DNA from: CAIWHR01 sp963709525
GTDB lineage: Bacteria; Pseudomonadota; Gammaproteobacteria; Burkholderiales; Casimicrobiaceae
Assembly: GCA_963709525.1 (NCBI GenBank)
Contig: CAVPXB010000015.1
Span: 375,495 to 439,494 of the forward strand
Direction: 5' to 3'
Length of the DNA stretch: 64,000 nt
The notes beneath the pieces were generated by a model that was not told the DNA's origin, did no database searches, and worked only from the letters and a program-made list of their open reading frames with translations. A program made the position numbers and the translations under genes. This document shows positions 19,863-28,943 of this stretch, piece after piece (the stretch's first letter is position 1; each line of letters starts with the position of its first letter).

Positions 19863-20702
19863 TTACCAGCGGAACGTGGCCCCGAACATCGGGCCGTTGA
19901 AATTCATGTCCTGCAGGTTCTTGTCCGACTTGAAGTTGTAATCGAGGTACCGCCACATCGCGACCAGCTCGCCCCAATGGTAGCTGTACGCGATCCCGGC
20001 CGCAGCCTGCCACGTCAGGTCGGACTGCCCGGTGCCGATGTCGAAATAGAACGGCACGCTCCACCGGCGGCTTTCGCCAAAGGTGTAGGCGCCTTTGAAG
20101 CCGACGATGCCGTCCCAGACGTTCTCGTCGATCTCCTTGCTGCCCACGCGGCCGGGCGCCGGGATGGTGCCCAGGTCGCCGTAGATCGACCAACTGAGCG
20201 TCGGCTTGACGCCGAAGTACCGCGCCCCGGCGAGCAGATCGACCTTCACCGCCGGGTCGGACACCACCCGGTATTCGCCGGCCAGCGTCCAGACCGTGCC
20301 CTTGAGGTCGAGGTTCAGGTCCGCGGTGGTGCTCGCCGGGAGGCCGATGTTGCCGATCGAGAAATCGCGCGTTTTCGACGCACTGCCGCCAACATCGAGA
20401 TAGAGCACGTCGGTGAACACGCCCCAGCGGCCGTTGTGGGCGTCGAAGGATCCCATCACCGTGAACTTGAGGTCGTTGATGATCGTACTGGCGTCGACGT
20501 TGAGGCCGGAACTGCCCGAGCCTGCCGGGAACGACATCGTGCCGCCGATGCTCGGCAGGTAGGCGTAGATCGTCGCGGCGTATTGCCATTTGCTAGGCGT
20601 TCCGGGCTGCGCATACTGCGCGGCAGCCGTTGTTGGCAGGAGTGCGCCGGCGGCGAGGGCAAGCACTGCGGTTCCAAGTCTCAGCTGTGTAGGCTTGTTC
20701 AT
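19863..20702 (-). CDS. Outer-membrane beta-barrel protein
   Basis: A 279-residue protein with a signal peptide ending TTAAAQ near residue 28. Alternating hydrophobic strands follow (WQYAATIYAYLPSIGGTM, VDLLAGARYFGVKPTLSW, AYSYHWGELVAMWRYLDYNF). It ends MFGATFRW with the terminal aromatic residue expected of an outer-membrane barrel. The start ATG 20702 has AAGAGG upstream. It lies between the small secreted protein and the sulfatase in one operon, so passage of a sulfated substrate or product is a reasonable inference. Confidence 0.8.
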   Translation of the reverse strand: MNKPTQLRLGTAVLALAAGALLPTTAAAQYAQPGTPSKWQYAATIYAYLPSIGGTMSFPAGSGSSGLNVDASTIINDLKFTVMGSFDAHNGRWGVFTDVLYLDVGGSASKTRDFSIGNIGLPASTTADLNLDLKGTVWTLAGEYRVVSDPAVKVDLLAGARYFGVKPTLSWSIYGDLGTIPAPGRVGSKEIDENVWDGIVGFKGAYTFGESRRWSVPFYFDIGTGQSDLTWQAAAGIAYSYHWGELVAMWRYLDYNFKSDKNLQDMNFNGPMFGATFRW

Positions 20703-20773
20703 GGTAGACCTCTTGTTGGGCGAACTTGTGGCGACAGGCACACCAAGCATCGCACCGGATTCGCGTCGTGGAC

Positions 20774-21229
20774 TCAGGGCTTCGATACCACGTACACCAG
20801 GTTGTTGCCCTGGAACGCTGCGCGGTAATAGGTGCCGTTGCAGAGGTAATACTCGACACCGCTGATCGGCGCCGAGACGCACCCGTTGGGCAGTTTGCCT
20901 ACCACCGTCCCGACGGCGAGCGGGCCTGCGGCTGGCGCCGGGGCCGGCGCCGGTGCAGGCGGCGGGGCGGCCGCTGCTGCCTGCGCCGCTGCCGCCGACT
21001 TCTGCGCAGAAGCGGCAGAGGCCATGGCTGCCTCGGTCGCGACCACTTCCGTGGTACGTACCGCAGTGCGACGCGCGACGCCGGCGACGCTGACCGGCGT
21101 CATCGGTGCGCCAATGATGGCGTGCGCGTCGCCGATAAAGCCGATACCGACAGAAGGCAGCGGGACGAGCTCGGAGGCAACGATGAGAAGAGTTGATCCG
21201 GCGAGGACCAGCGACGTGGAAATTTTCAT
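20774..21229 (-). CDS. Small secreted protein with Ala/Pro-rich linker
   Basis: A 151-residue exported protein: signal-like N-terminus (MKISTSLVLAGSTLLIVASE), a low-complexity Ala/Pro linker around residues 78-102, and a compact C-terminal domain, LPNGCVSAPISGVEYYLCNG followed by TYYRAAFQGNNLVYVV. The C-terminal Cys pair and Tyr-rich pattern resemble DUF6515-type domains, whose role is unknown. It is second in the sulfatase operon. Confidence 0.7.
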   Translation of the reverse strand: MKISTSLVLAGSTLLIVASELVPLPSVGIGFIGDAHAIIGAPMTPVSVAGVARRTAVRTTEVVATEAAMASAASAQKSAAAAQAAAAAPPPAPAPAPAPAAGPLAVGTVVGKLPNGCVSAPISGVEYYLCNGTYYRAAFQGNNLVYVVSKP

Positions 21230-21247
21230 GATGAACTCCTTCTGGCG

Positions 21248-22006
21248 TCAGCGGGACGCGCTGAGAGGCAGGAACTCGATGGTCTTCGCCCCGGCAGGTG
21301 GCACGAAGCGGAACTCGGCGGCCGTGATCTTGGGCGCCGTGTCGAATTTGAGGATTTGCACGCTGAACTGCGGGGCACCGGCCACAGCCTTGGACGTGAT
21401 CACGTAGCGGCACGGCACCGGTTGCTTGCCCTCGCGCACCCAAAGCTGCCAATCGACCTCGGCAGCCCGATAGGCGAGATGGTGGCAGCGGTGGCCGTTG
21501 ACAGCAGCCAGTCCGAGGTAGCGGCCCGCGGTGACGTCCTGCATCAGGCGGTCATAGGAATGCGTGTCGATCAGATCGGCCCCCGGCGCGATCACATCCA
21601 GCCGGGTCCGGGCAAAATCGAGCATGGCATCGACGTTGCCCGGCGCCGGCACGGTCGCATAGTGCTTGGTGCCGGGGTTGAACAGCGTCAGCGACTTGCC
21701 ATCGTAGTAGAACGACTGGTCGACGATGTCGCCGTGCCGGTCGGCCCTCAACTTGTTCGGCCGCGACACGGTGATCGTCGCTGGGGCACTGAACTGGATC
21801 TTCTGCCCTTCGGTGGTCACGATTTCGAGCGTGTTCTCCGTCCGGGCGCTGAACTGCTTCAGGTTGGCGATGTAGCTGGACATCGAACGCAGCACCACGT
21901 CGGCCTGGGGATCGACGCCTGCCGGCTGCGCGGACACGGTCCACGGCAGGAAGGTCGCGGCCAGCGCGGTGCCGGCGAGAAGTCGTTTGCCTGTGATCAG
22001 GTTCAT
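21248..22006 (-). CDS. DUF2092 family periplasmic protein
   Basis: A 252-residue protein with a signal peptide ending TVSAQ near residue 25, then the DUF2092 body: VLRSMSSYIANLKQFSARTE, RPNKLRADRHGDIVDQSFYYDG and KHYATVPAPGNVDAML. The fold resembles LolA/LolB-like half-barrels, so lipid or hydrophobic ligand binding is possible. ATG 22006 has AGGA upstream; the longer frame lacks a signal. It is the first gene of the sulfatase operon and is divergent from an AraC regulator. Confidence 0.8.
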   Translation of the reverse strand: MNLITGKRLLAGTALAATFLPWTVSAQPAGVDPQADVVLRSMSSYIANLKQFSARTENTLEIVTTEGQKIQFSAPATITVSRPNKLRADRHGDIVDQSFYYDGKSLTLFNPGTKHYATVPAPGNVDAMLDFARTRLDVIAPGADLIDTHSYDRLMQDVTAGRYLGLAAVNGHRCHHLAYRAAEVDWQLWVREGKQPVPCRYVITSKAVAGAPQFSVQILKFDTAPKITAAEFRFVPPAGAKTIEFLPLSASR

Positions 22007-22575
22007 CGCGTTTCCTATGCGGTTGAAAGTGTTGAGACCTTGCATGGCTCTGCACGGGAGACCTGAGGCACTTCGAACATTCCCCATGCCGTGCTTGCCG
22101 TGAATACTGGCGGCCTTACTGTCGCAGCTGAGTGCCACGTCCGTCTCGCCACCGACGCGGTGCGTCCGCAGCTTCTCCGGCTGGCTCACCGCAATTCCGG
22201 TACTCGTTTCCATCGTGGCGGTCTACTTGGTCCGCCGATGGCAATCGCGGCAGCATTCCAGACGGGCAGAAGTCTAGGACCTGCGCTCCAAGACGGACTT
22301 GACAAATGCGGACCTATTTCGCGCACAATAATTGGCACTAATCATCCCTACTTACGACAATGCCTTATGCCAACTCCGGCCCCCACGGCGTGGCCCGACA
22401 GATATCTTCGGCCCGTGTTTGAGCGGCTTGGTTGACACTTTTGACCATATCCGTCCTACGGTTGACTGCGGCGCCTCCAGCAACGCGACTCGTCGGAAGA
22501 AGTACAAATGCCCTGCCGCGTGCAGGCAAGTATTGCGGTGCATTCGAGAAATGTCGTGCGAAGAGGAGCTGACAA
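22007..22575. other. Divergent promoter region between sulfatase operon and AraC gene
   Basis: About 570 bases with no gene. The centre is more AT-rich than its surroundings. A TTGACA hexamer at 22299-22304 could be a -35 box toward the regulator, but the spacing to the best -10 is loose. No convincing repeated operator was found. Confidence 0.35.
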
Positions 22576-23730
22576 ATGCCCGAAGCGAGCAAGCGTGAAA
22601 AGCGCGCCCGTAGCGCACCGTCGCCGGTGCGCGCGATTGAGTCCGAGGCGGCCGACGTCCGCGTCGCGGTGCTCACGCCGATTCCCCAGCTCCTGCGCGA
22701 GATGGATTGCGACCCGGCCCGCGTCCTGGCGAGGGTGGGCCTTGATCTCGCCGTCTTCGACGATCCGGAGCGCCGGGTGTCGTTCGTCACGGGCGGTACG
22801 CTCCTCCAAGCCTGTGCGGCCACTTCGGGCATCCCGCACTTCGGATTGCTGGTGGGAGAACGCTTCGACCTGTCGATGCTCGGGATCCTGGGCCAACTGC
22901 TGCGCAGCAGCGATAACTTGCGCACCGCTCTGCAACAGCTGGTGCGGCACCTACACCTCAACGATCGTGGCGCCGTCGGATACATGGTGGATCTGAATCG
23001 CGACGGACTGGCACTGGGCTATGCCATCTATCGCAACGACACGCCGGGAATCGACCAGGTCTACGATATGTCGATCGCAATTGTGGTCGGCATCGTCCGC
23101 TCGCTGTGCGGGCTCGACTGGAAACCGACGCTGGTTTCATTCTCCCACCATGCCCCGTCGGACCTCGCGCCCTACAAGCGGCTCTTTCGCTCCCCGCTAC
23201 GCTTCGATGCGGCGCACTCCGAAGTGATCGTTGGCACTCGCTGGCTCGACAGGCCGATGCTCGGTGCCGATACACATCTGCGCGTGGCAGCAGAGCGCGT
23301 CGCGCTCCTGGCAGAGCAAGGCGACGACGGTCGACTCGTAGATCGCGTGCGACAGGTCGTGCATAGGCTGTTGATGACCGGTGATGTGTCGTCGAAGCGT
23401 ATTTCCGCGCTGCTCAACATCAACGAGCGCGTGCTGCGGCGACGGCTGGAGGCGAAGGGGATAGGTATTCGCGAGTTGATCGCGAACGCGCAGTTTGAAG
23501 GTGCCTGCCAACTGCTCCGCTCGACGCGCCTCACGCTGGCGGATATCGCCACCGCCCTGGGCTATTCGGACGCGACCGCGTTCTCCCGTGCTTTCCGACG
23601 CTTGGCGCAAACGACACCCAGCGCGTGGCGCGCGCAATCGTACGACACGACCACCGGGAGCGTGGCGATCCAGGAAAAGGCTTTGTCAGGCACTCGACAA
23701 CAACGCTCCTCAAAGCGGCCGTCTGGCTGA
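22576..23730 (+). CDS. AraC family transcriptional regulator, divergent from sulfatase operon
   Basis: A 384-residue regulator. Residues 40-230 match the Arabinose_bd ligand domain found in OruR/ArgR-like AraC members (RVLARVGLDLAVFDDPERRV and the FDLSMLGILGQLLRSSDNLR region). The C-terminal AraC DNA-binding domain holds ISALLNINERVLRRRLEAKG and LTLADIATALGYSDATAFSR. ATG 22576 has AGGAG close upstream. Its position suggests control of the DUF2092-sulfatase operon in response to a small organic ligand. Confidence 0.9.
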   Translation: MPEASKREKRARSAPSPVRAIESEAADVRVAVLTPIPQLLREMDCDPARVLARVGLDLAVFDDPERRVSFVTGGTLLQACAATSGIPHFGLLVGERFDLSMLGILGQLLRSSDNLRTALQQLVRHLHLNDRGAVGYMVDLNRDGLALGYAIYRNDTPGIDQVYDMSIAIVVGIVRSLCGLDWKPTLVSFSHHAPSDLAPYKRLFRSPLRFDAAHSEVIVGTRWLDRPMLGADTHLRVAAERVALLAEQGDDGRLVDRVRQVVHRLLMTGDVSSKRISALLNINERVLRRRLEAKGIGIRELIANAQFEGACQLLRSTRLTLADIATALGYSDATAFSRAFRRLAQTTPSAWRAQSYDTTTGSVAIQEKALSGTRQQRSSKRPSG

Positions 23731-23981
23731 TGCACCTTTGGGTGCAGGCGTTGCCGCACACGCGGATTGCGTCGTATGCGCTCGCCGTGTTGCGCGGTTC
23801 TGCACCCGGCTGGCGACATTTGCACTCGCCCGACGGATGATGGCACGCCTATCACAATGTGAACGGTGGCACCCACGGGCTGCTGTTTGTCAGCGACACC
23901 AAGACGGCGGCGCGAACCCCGGCCATGGCGGGTTTTCAGGCGGCCGAAAAATGCCCGATGCATCGCAACCGTGCGGACGCG

Positions 23982-24194
23982 TTACGTGATCGATTCGCGG
24001 GCGAGCGCCACGGCCGCGTAGGTCATTGCAGCGCGAATGTCCTTACCCTTTGCATTGGGATAGGCGGCAAGCAATTCCGCCTCCGTCGCGCCCTCCCCGA
24101 GCTTGCGCAGAACCAGTTCGATCGCGATGCACGTGCCGCGGAGCAACGGCTTCCTCAGTATGGCTTTGGGATTGATTTCGATACCCTCAGGCAG
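23982..24194 (-). pseudogene. DUF433 family (antitoxin-like) coding remnant
   Basis: The minus-strand frame ending at TAA 23984-23982 reads EINPKAILRKPLLRGTCIAI, then LVLRKLGEGATEAELLAAYP and IRAAMTYAAVALARES. That is the whole DUF433 domain, a helix-turn-helix module often paired with a PIN-like toxin. No ATG, GTG or TTG is in frame between the upstream TGA and the domain; only CTG 24194 or rarer codons could start it. The usual Arg of the RGTRIPV motif is Cys here. No toxin follows. It looks like a damaged antitoxin gene. Confidence 0.55.
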
Positions 24195-24709
24195 TGCCGC
24201 GATTGCCTTTCCCCGGATTCGATCGAGGGGAGGATTCCAATGCGACCTCCAACACCACGCCGATGCCGGCGCTCATACGTACGGAAGAGTCTAGCCCTCG
24301 AGCCAAATCCAGGTACCCCTCCCGCACGCTATCGTGGGGGTGAACCCTGAACGGCGGCGGTGGACACACCGCAGACCGTCATGCTTGAGAGAAGTCGACG
24401 TTCACTAGGATCGCTGCGTGGTTGCAACATCAAGGTCACCTTCGTCCCAGAGATGTGTATGGCCGCATGTGCCATCCATCGGTTCGGGGGAATCGAGGTC
24501 AAAACCGGCACGTTTGTCGTCGCCGCCGGCAATTGGCAATCCAACCCGACATCGGGCGGCCAGCTTCGCATTTGTTTGCTTCGGATCAAATCTTTCGACT
24601 GATGGCCGGACTAGGCTCCCTGGAAGGGGCGGGGTCTTTGGCTTCACTGTGCCGGATTCCACAGCACAGGCATCCGGTCCCTGCCCGCGTCGCCAAAGGA
24701 GGTGCACAA
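24195..24709. other. Stretch without recognisable genes
   Basis: Several short frames exist on both strands but none shows family resemblance. The last bases hold the strong AAAGGAGGT ribosome site of the following small gene. Confidence 0.4.
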
Positions 24710-24901
24710 ATGGTCGACAAACAGAAGCCCACTGAGGTGGAGTTGGTGCCCTGCGCGGTCTGCCAGAAGGAGATTGCGAAGTCCGTGGCGCTCAGCTCGG
24801 AAAACCAGGACTATGTCCTACATTTCTGCGGCCCCGACTGCTACGAGAATTGGGCGGCAGACCAGATGGCGGTGAAAATGCAGGAGGCAGGCGGAGGATA
24901 G
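24710..24901 (+). CDS. DUF3330-like small zinc-ribbon protein
   Basis: A 63-residue protein starting MVDKQKPTEVELVPCAVCQK with CAVC and, later, HFCGPDCYENW, giving four cysteines suited to one zinc ion. It resembles small DUF3330 proteins, whose function is unknown. ATG 24710 follows a near-perfect AAAGGAGGT (24695-24703). It lies in a debris-rich region yet has an intact start and stop. Confidence 0.7.
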   Translation: MVDKQKPTEVELVPCAVCQKEIAKSVALSSENQDYVLHFCGPDCYENWAADQMAVKMQEAGGG

Positions 24902-25122
24902 GAGATCCAAGCGGACCCAGCGGGCCATTTCGGACCGATTGGCCCGGGTCAACCGACCGATCTCCGCGGCAACCAGCTTGGCAGACTGCCTGCGATGGCC
25001 CGATTCTCGGGAAAGCGTAAAGGCGGGCCTGGGAGCGGAACGTGACAGCGATCCGAGCATGTGCCTGTGGCTTTGGGTGCGACTGTCTCGACTTGGTCTT
25101 GATTGCATACAGAGAGGAACTC

Positions 25123-25416
25123 ATGCCCAGCTACATAATGCTTAGCAACTGGACGGATCAGGGTATCCGCCATGTCAACGATTCGCCGGACCGTTTGGAC
25201 GCTGCACGGAAATTGTGTGCCCAGCATGGCGCGGAAATAACCGCGTTCTACATGACGATGGGTGTCTACGACATGGTGATCGTCATCGACGCACCGAACG
25301 ATGACGTGTTCGCCAGGCTCGCCATTTCGATCGCCAAGGGCGGCAATATCCGAACCGCGACGCTCAAGGCATTCGACGAGGACCAGTACCGAAAAATCAT
25401 CGAGTCCATCGGCTGA
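25123..25416 (+). CDS. GYD domain protein
   Basis: A 97-residue cytoplasmic protein of the GYD family: MPSYIMLSNWTDQGIRHVND, the signature MGVYDMVIVIDAPND in which GVYD replaces GRYD, and a C-terminal helix. The family is a ferredoxin-like alpha/beta fold with no settled function. ATG 25123 has AGAGGAA upstream. No operon partner is visible. Confidence 0.85.
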   Translation: MPSYIMLSNWTDQGIRHVNDSPDRLDAARKLCAQHGAEITAFYMTMGVYDMVIVIDAPNDDVFARLAISIAKGGNIRTATLKAFDEDQYRKIIESIG

Positions 25417-25812
25417 TTCCCCGCGGCAGAGAATGTAGGATTCGGGCTTTCCTCTCATTGGTCTTCGGTCATCGGGTTATACGCGTCGGCGAGGCCGACG
25501 AGGGATTTGCCGTCCTCGGTACGCGTCGATAAGCCCTAAGCAGGCAGCAGGCCGTTGCCGGGACGCGTCGACACTAACCCAGGCCCGATTTCGTTGCAGG
25601 GCACCTGCAGCGAGTGTAATTGCCGTCGGGATGACGATAGCCGGGTGGCGCACTCAAGGGCAGATTGCGACCCTCACCGGCCCTTGGGGGTTCCAAGATC
25701 GAACGGCCGGTGTACCTCGATCTTGCTGGTTGACCCGATCGGCGATCGACCACGTTGTACCAGCGCGCCACGCCCCGGACAGGAACCGCTTGGTTGCGGC
25801 CGAAGGCTGCTT
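25417..25812. other. Non-coding stretch with three ACGCGTCG octamers
   Basis: No gene is visible. The octamer ACGCGTCG occurs at 25481-25488, 25521-25528 and 25563-25570, spaced 40 and 42 bases, each followed by different sequence. This may be chance in a GC-rich region or the leftover of short repeats. Confidence 0.4.
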
Positions 25813-25975
25813 GCAGCCTGTCGGACTTAGGGTTCATCTACTGCGCCGGTGGGATAGCGGTCCATATTTCCCCGCTTTTTCGTTACATGGTCCCGCCATG
25901 CGCCTCAAAAGCGTGAAAATCTGTCCTTGCTCTCCCACTCGGCTCGCTACGATGACCTAAGTCCGACAGGCTGCT
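25813..25975 (+). mobile_element. Miniature inverted-repeat element, 163 bp
   Basis: Terminal inverted repeats of 19-20 bp frame the element: GCAGCCTGTCGGACTTAGG at 25813-25831 and its complement at 25956-25974. No coding frame is inside. The right 35 bp recur as a solitary end at 14995-15029, and 15 bp of the terminus recur at 32770-32784 beside a truncated fadD. It therefore belongs to a mobile family active in this genome. The parent transposase is not in the window; the family is not certain. Confidence 0.7.
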
Positions 25976-26010
25976 AGGATGCGAGAACAACGTCTCGAAC
26001 GGAGTCACCG

Positions 26011-27303
26011 ATGGACACCCAATCCCAGCCCGCCGCGCCGGTCAATCTTCCGCCGCTGCTGCCGCAAACCGAACACGCGATGGCGCAACTGATCGCCGCG
26101 CCCGCACTCCAGGCGGCGCTCGCCGCTGCCCAGCGCGACGACGCACTCACGCTCGCCGACCAGATTACGCTCTCCGAGATCGAATCGCCGCCCTTCCACG
26201 AGGAACTGCGCGCCGCCGACTTCGCACGCCGCCTGCGCGAGCTTGGCCTGGCCGACGTTCGCGTCGGCGCCGAGGGCAATGTGATCGGCGTGCGCCCCGG
26301 CGCCGGTGACGGCCCGCGCCTGGTGCTCGCCGCCCACCTCGATACCGTGTTTGCCGCGGGCACCGACGTCAAGGTGCGCCGCGACGGCGATCGCTATCTC
26401 GGTCCCGGAATTTCCGACAACGCGCGCGGCCTCGCGGTGCTGCTGCAGATCCTGCGCACGCTCAACGAGCAGGGCATCAAGACCACCGGCGACCTGCTAT
26501 TCGTCGGCACCGTGGGCGAGGAGGGCAACGGCGACCTGCGCGGCTGCAAGGCCCTGTTCGCGACCGACAAGGCGATCGATGGCTTCATCGCGGTCGACGG
26601 CGTGGCGGTGACCCGCATCCTCGCCAATGCCACCGGCAGCCGCCGCTACCGCGTCGGTTACGAAGGCCCGGGCGGGCACAGCTACAACGCCTTCGGCAAC
26701 CCCAGCGCCACGCACGCGCTGGGCCGCGCGATCGCCGCGATCAGCGAGGTCCGCGTGCCAGACGAACCGCGCACCACCTTCACCGTGGGCACGGTCAAGG
26801 GCGGCACGACGGTCAACTCGATCGCCGCGAGCGCAGAGATGGAACTCGACATGCGCTCGAACGAGGGCGATGAACTCAAGCGCCTCGAGGCGAGCATCCT
26901 GCCGCTGCTCGAAGCCGCAACCGCAGCCGAGAACCGGCGCTGGAACGCGCCGGCCGACAAAGAGGTGAAGCTGGTGCTGACGCCGATCGGCGATCGTCCC
27001 GCCGGCCAACAGGCGCCCGAGACCTCGGTGCTGCAGGCCGCCCGCGCCGCCCAGGCCGCGCTCGGCATCCCGCTGCTCAAGTACTCGGCGGCGAGCACCG
27101 ACCACAACGTGCCGGTGAGCCTCGGTATCCCCGCCACCACCCTGGGTGGCGGCGGCACCGAGCAGAACAACCACACGCTGCGCGAGTGGTACGAGCCGAC
27201 CCAGGCCTGGCTGGGCCCGCAGCTCACGCTGCTGACCTCGCTCGCTCTAGTGGGCATGGTGGGCGTGAGCGAGCCACTGCTCGCTCTCCGAGCACCCCGC
27301 TAG
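26011..27303 (+). CDS. M20 family metallopeptidase
   Basis: A 430-residue zinc peptidase of the M20 group without signal peptide, probably cytoplasmic. Zinc ligands and catalytic residues are visible: His109 and Asp111 in AAHLDTVF, Asp136 in GISDNARGL, and Glu170-Glu171 in GTVGEEGNGD. The dimerisation domain contains GPGGHSYNAFGNPSATHA. A C-terminal His lies in NNHTLREWYE. The stop TAG (27301-27303) is supplied by the terminal CTAG of the neighbouring miniature element, so the last residues may not be native. Confidence 0.92.
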   Translation: MDTQSQPAAPVNLPPLLPQTEHAMAQLIAAPALQAALAAAQRDDALTLADQITLSEIESPPFHEELRAADFARRLRELGLADVRVGAEGNVIGVRPGAGDGPRLVLAAHLDTVFAAGTDVKVRRDGDRYLGPGISDNARGLAVLLQILRTLNEQGIKTTGDLLFVGTVGEEGNGDLRGCKALFATDKAIDGFIAVDGVAVTRILANATGSRRYRVGYEGPGGHSYNAFGNPSATHALGRAIAAISEVRVPDEPRTTFTVGTVKGGTTVNSIAASAEMELDMRSNEGDELKRLEASILPLLEAATAAENRRWNAPADKEVKLVLTPIGDRPAGQQAPETSVLQAARAAQAALGIPLLKYSAASTDHNVPVSLGIPATTLGGGGTEQNNHTLREWYEPTQAWLGPQLTLLTSLALVGMVGVSEPLLALRAPR

Positions 27304-27465
27304 TGTTCTGCTTTGTAGATGGAGGTACCGGGGAAAACGATGGATTCCGATGCGTGGCAAGGCGCAAACCGCAGCAGTAGCCCATGCTGTTGCGGGGACT
27401 TGCAGCGCCGCCACGGACCGGAAGGCGCGTTTTACGGTGCCGATATCTGCGAAGCAGAGCACTAG
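27300..27465 (+). mobile_element. Miniature inverted-repeat element, 166 bp, flanked by CTAG
   Basis: Imperfect 30-bp terminal repeats: left CTAGTGTTCTGCTTTGTAGA (27300 onward) and right end 27436-27465, whose complement begins CTAGTGCTCTGCTTCGCAGA. The ends sit in CTAG on both sides, consistent with insertion at TA as in the IS630/Tc1 group; that assignment is inference. The interior has no gene. The right end is repeated exactly at 9766-9795. Confidence 0.7.
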
Positions 27466-27538
27466 ATCCTGGCCGATCCCGGTCGAGGTGAGCGATCAGC
27501 CACAAAGTGCGTCGCCGCGTACAGCAGCGATCATCGCT

Positions 27539-27883
27539 CTAGCGCGTCCGGCCAGCACCTACGAACTCGACCGACGCCTGGAACAGCGGAAGATCCTGCT
27601 CGTAGTCGGCCGCATTGACCCTGTCGATCTGTATCCATTCCCTCGTGCTTGCCACCCCGCCGGGCTGAAACGGGACGACGTTGTCTCTCGAGAACTGGAG
27701 CTCCGTCGCGGTGGCAACGGGCAATCGCAGTCCAACCCCTTTGCCGCTAATGCAGGCAAACATCCTATCGGAGACGAAATAGGCGTCGAGGCCGCTGATC
27801 GTTTTCGCGGTGACGCCAGGCAGTTTGAGAAGCAAAGCGTCGAGCTGCGCCTTGCGGCGGAACTCGGGTGTGTCGGCGGTCAA
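27539..27883 (-). CDS. TfoX/YjbR-like small protein
   Basis: A 114-residue protein with LDALLLKLPGVTAKTISGLD, then AYFVSDRMFACISGKGVGLR and a later TREWIQIDR. The pattern (VTAK, Gly, D.YFV.DRMFA, REW) resembles TfoX N-terminal or MmcQ/YjbR-type domains, which fold like nucleic-acid-binding modules. No DNA-binding domain follows. The start is TTG 27883 because no ATG is in frame; the upstream continuation is open but short. Function is not known. Confidence 0.55.
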   Translation of the reverse strand: MTADTPEFRRKAQLDALLLKLPGVTAKTISGLDAYFVSDRMFACISGKGVGLRLPVATATELQFSRDNVVPFQPGGVASTREWIQIDRVNAADYEQDLPLFQASVEFVGAGRTR

Positions 27884-28221
27884 GAGGAGCTCGCTCTGCT
27901 GGTTATCAATGGAGGAAACGAAAAGGCAAGCAACGATTCAGTCGCGGACGCTTTCGGCATGCAGGGACCGAAATCGACTCCGGCGAGCCGGCCGACACCT
28001 ACCGTAGCCGTGTTTGATCTTACCCGGGAATGATCTGGGCGTGGCTTCCGTGCGGAGGTTAGTCTTGCTGCCTGGAGGTCAATCCGACCCCAAGCTGTCG
28101 GCAGCGATGCTTCGAACCGGTCGTAGAAATCGCTTGAAGCCGCCGTTCAAGTCGCGGCAACGAGGTGCTTCAACCACCTCAGACTGGATGCCTACAACCC
28201 AAGGCGAGGTTCGCTCCGATC
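27884..28221. other. Non-coding stretch holding degenerate repeat copy B
   Basis: No gene is visible. Bases 28100-28200 resemble 34304-34410 (shared TAGAAATCG, TTGAAGCC, CCGTTCAAG and ACGAGG/GCGAGG blocks), and their last third also resembles 9690-9735. I see no terminal repeats around these copies. Confidence 0.45.
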
Positions 28222-28841
28222 ATGACTGAGATCGTCGGAAACCCCGACGAGTCGCTAACGTCGGAAACGTGCAAGCTGCCCGACTTTTTCGCGGCCTACA
28301 CCGACACCGCGGCCGTCGAGGCGAGCGGCGTGACGCCCGCGCGCGGCTCGGCGGTCCGTACGGCACCTAGATCGACGCCGACGCAAAGGACCCGAACGCT
28401 TATGTGCTGCGTCTGCATCAATCGGGCCTCGGCTTGCCTGACCGCGATTACCATTTGCGCAGCGACAAGGAGATTATCGAAACACGTGCAACCTATGTCA
28501 GATGTCTGACGACGATGCTTGAAGTCGCCGGCATTGCCCACGCCGACGTGCGCGCGGGCGCAGTCTTCGCACTTGAAGTTGAAATCGCGAAGGCTCAATG
28601 GCCCGCCGCCGACCGGTTCGACACTTACGAGCCGCTGCCAGGCATTCGTATCCACGGGCAGCTGACCCTCGGCGAGAACATCGCCGATCTCGCCGGGCTC
28701 GTGATTGCCTGCAAGGCGTACCCGATCGCAGTGGCGGGCGAGCCTGCGCCTCTGGCAATCGGGCGAAACACCTCTGCGGTGGTTTGGTCTCGCCGGGGCG
28801 CTGTTCGGACGGGGGTAGAGCAGAATATCCGCGCACAATGA
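28222..28841 (+). pseudogene. M13 family (neprilysin-like) peptidase pseudogene
   Basis: The first part (PDFFAAYTDTAAVEASGVTP) and, in another frame after a TAG, DADAKDPNAYVLRLHQSGLG and LPDRDYHLRSDKEIIETRAT match the N-terminal half of M13 peptidases. ALEVEIAKAQW is followed at once by RIHGQLTLGENIADLAGLVI from near the active site. The zinc-binding HEXXH region is missing, so an internal deletion plus a frame break has killed the gene. Confidence 0.7.
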
Positions 28842-28943
28842 GGGTCGCCGACCAGGCATCGCTCGCAATGGATTTCGCCTGCCTGATCTCGTGATCACTC
28901 GGGCCATTCCCTTTGGCGCCGACAACACACCGATCCCGTTGCA

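Noticed and set aside
24405..24707. Coding frames in the 24.2-24.7 kb stretch
   Set aside because: Both strands give short frames with no recognisable family and no ribosome sites.
25481..25570. Three ACGCGTCG octamers at about 40-bp spacing as a CRISPR-like or iteron array
   Set aside because: Only eight bases are shared, there are three units, and no cas or replication gene is near.
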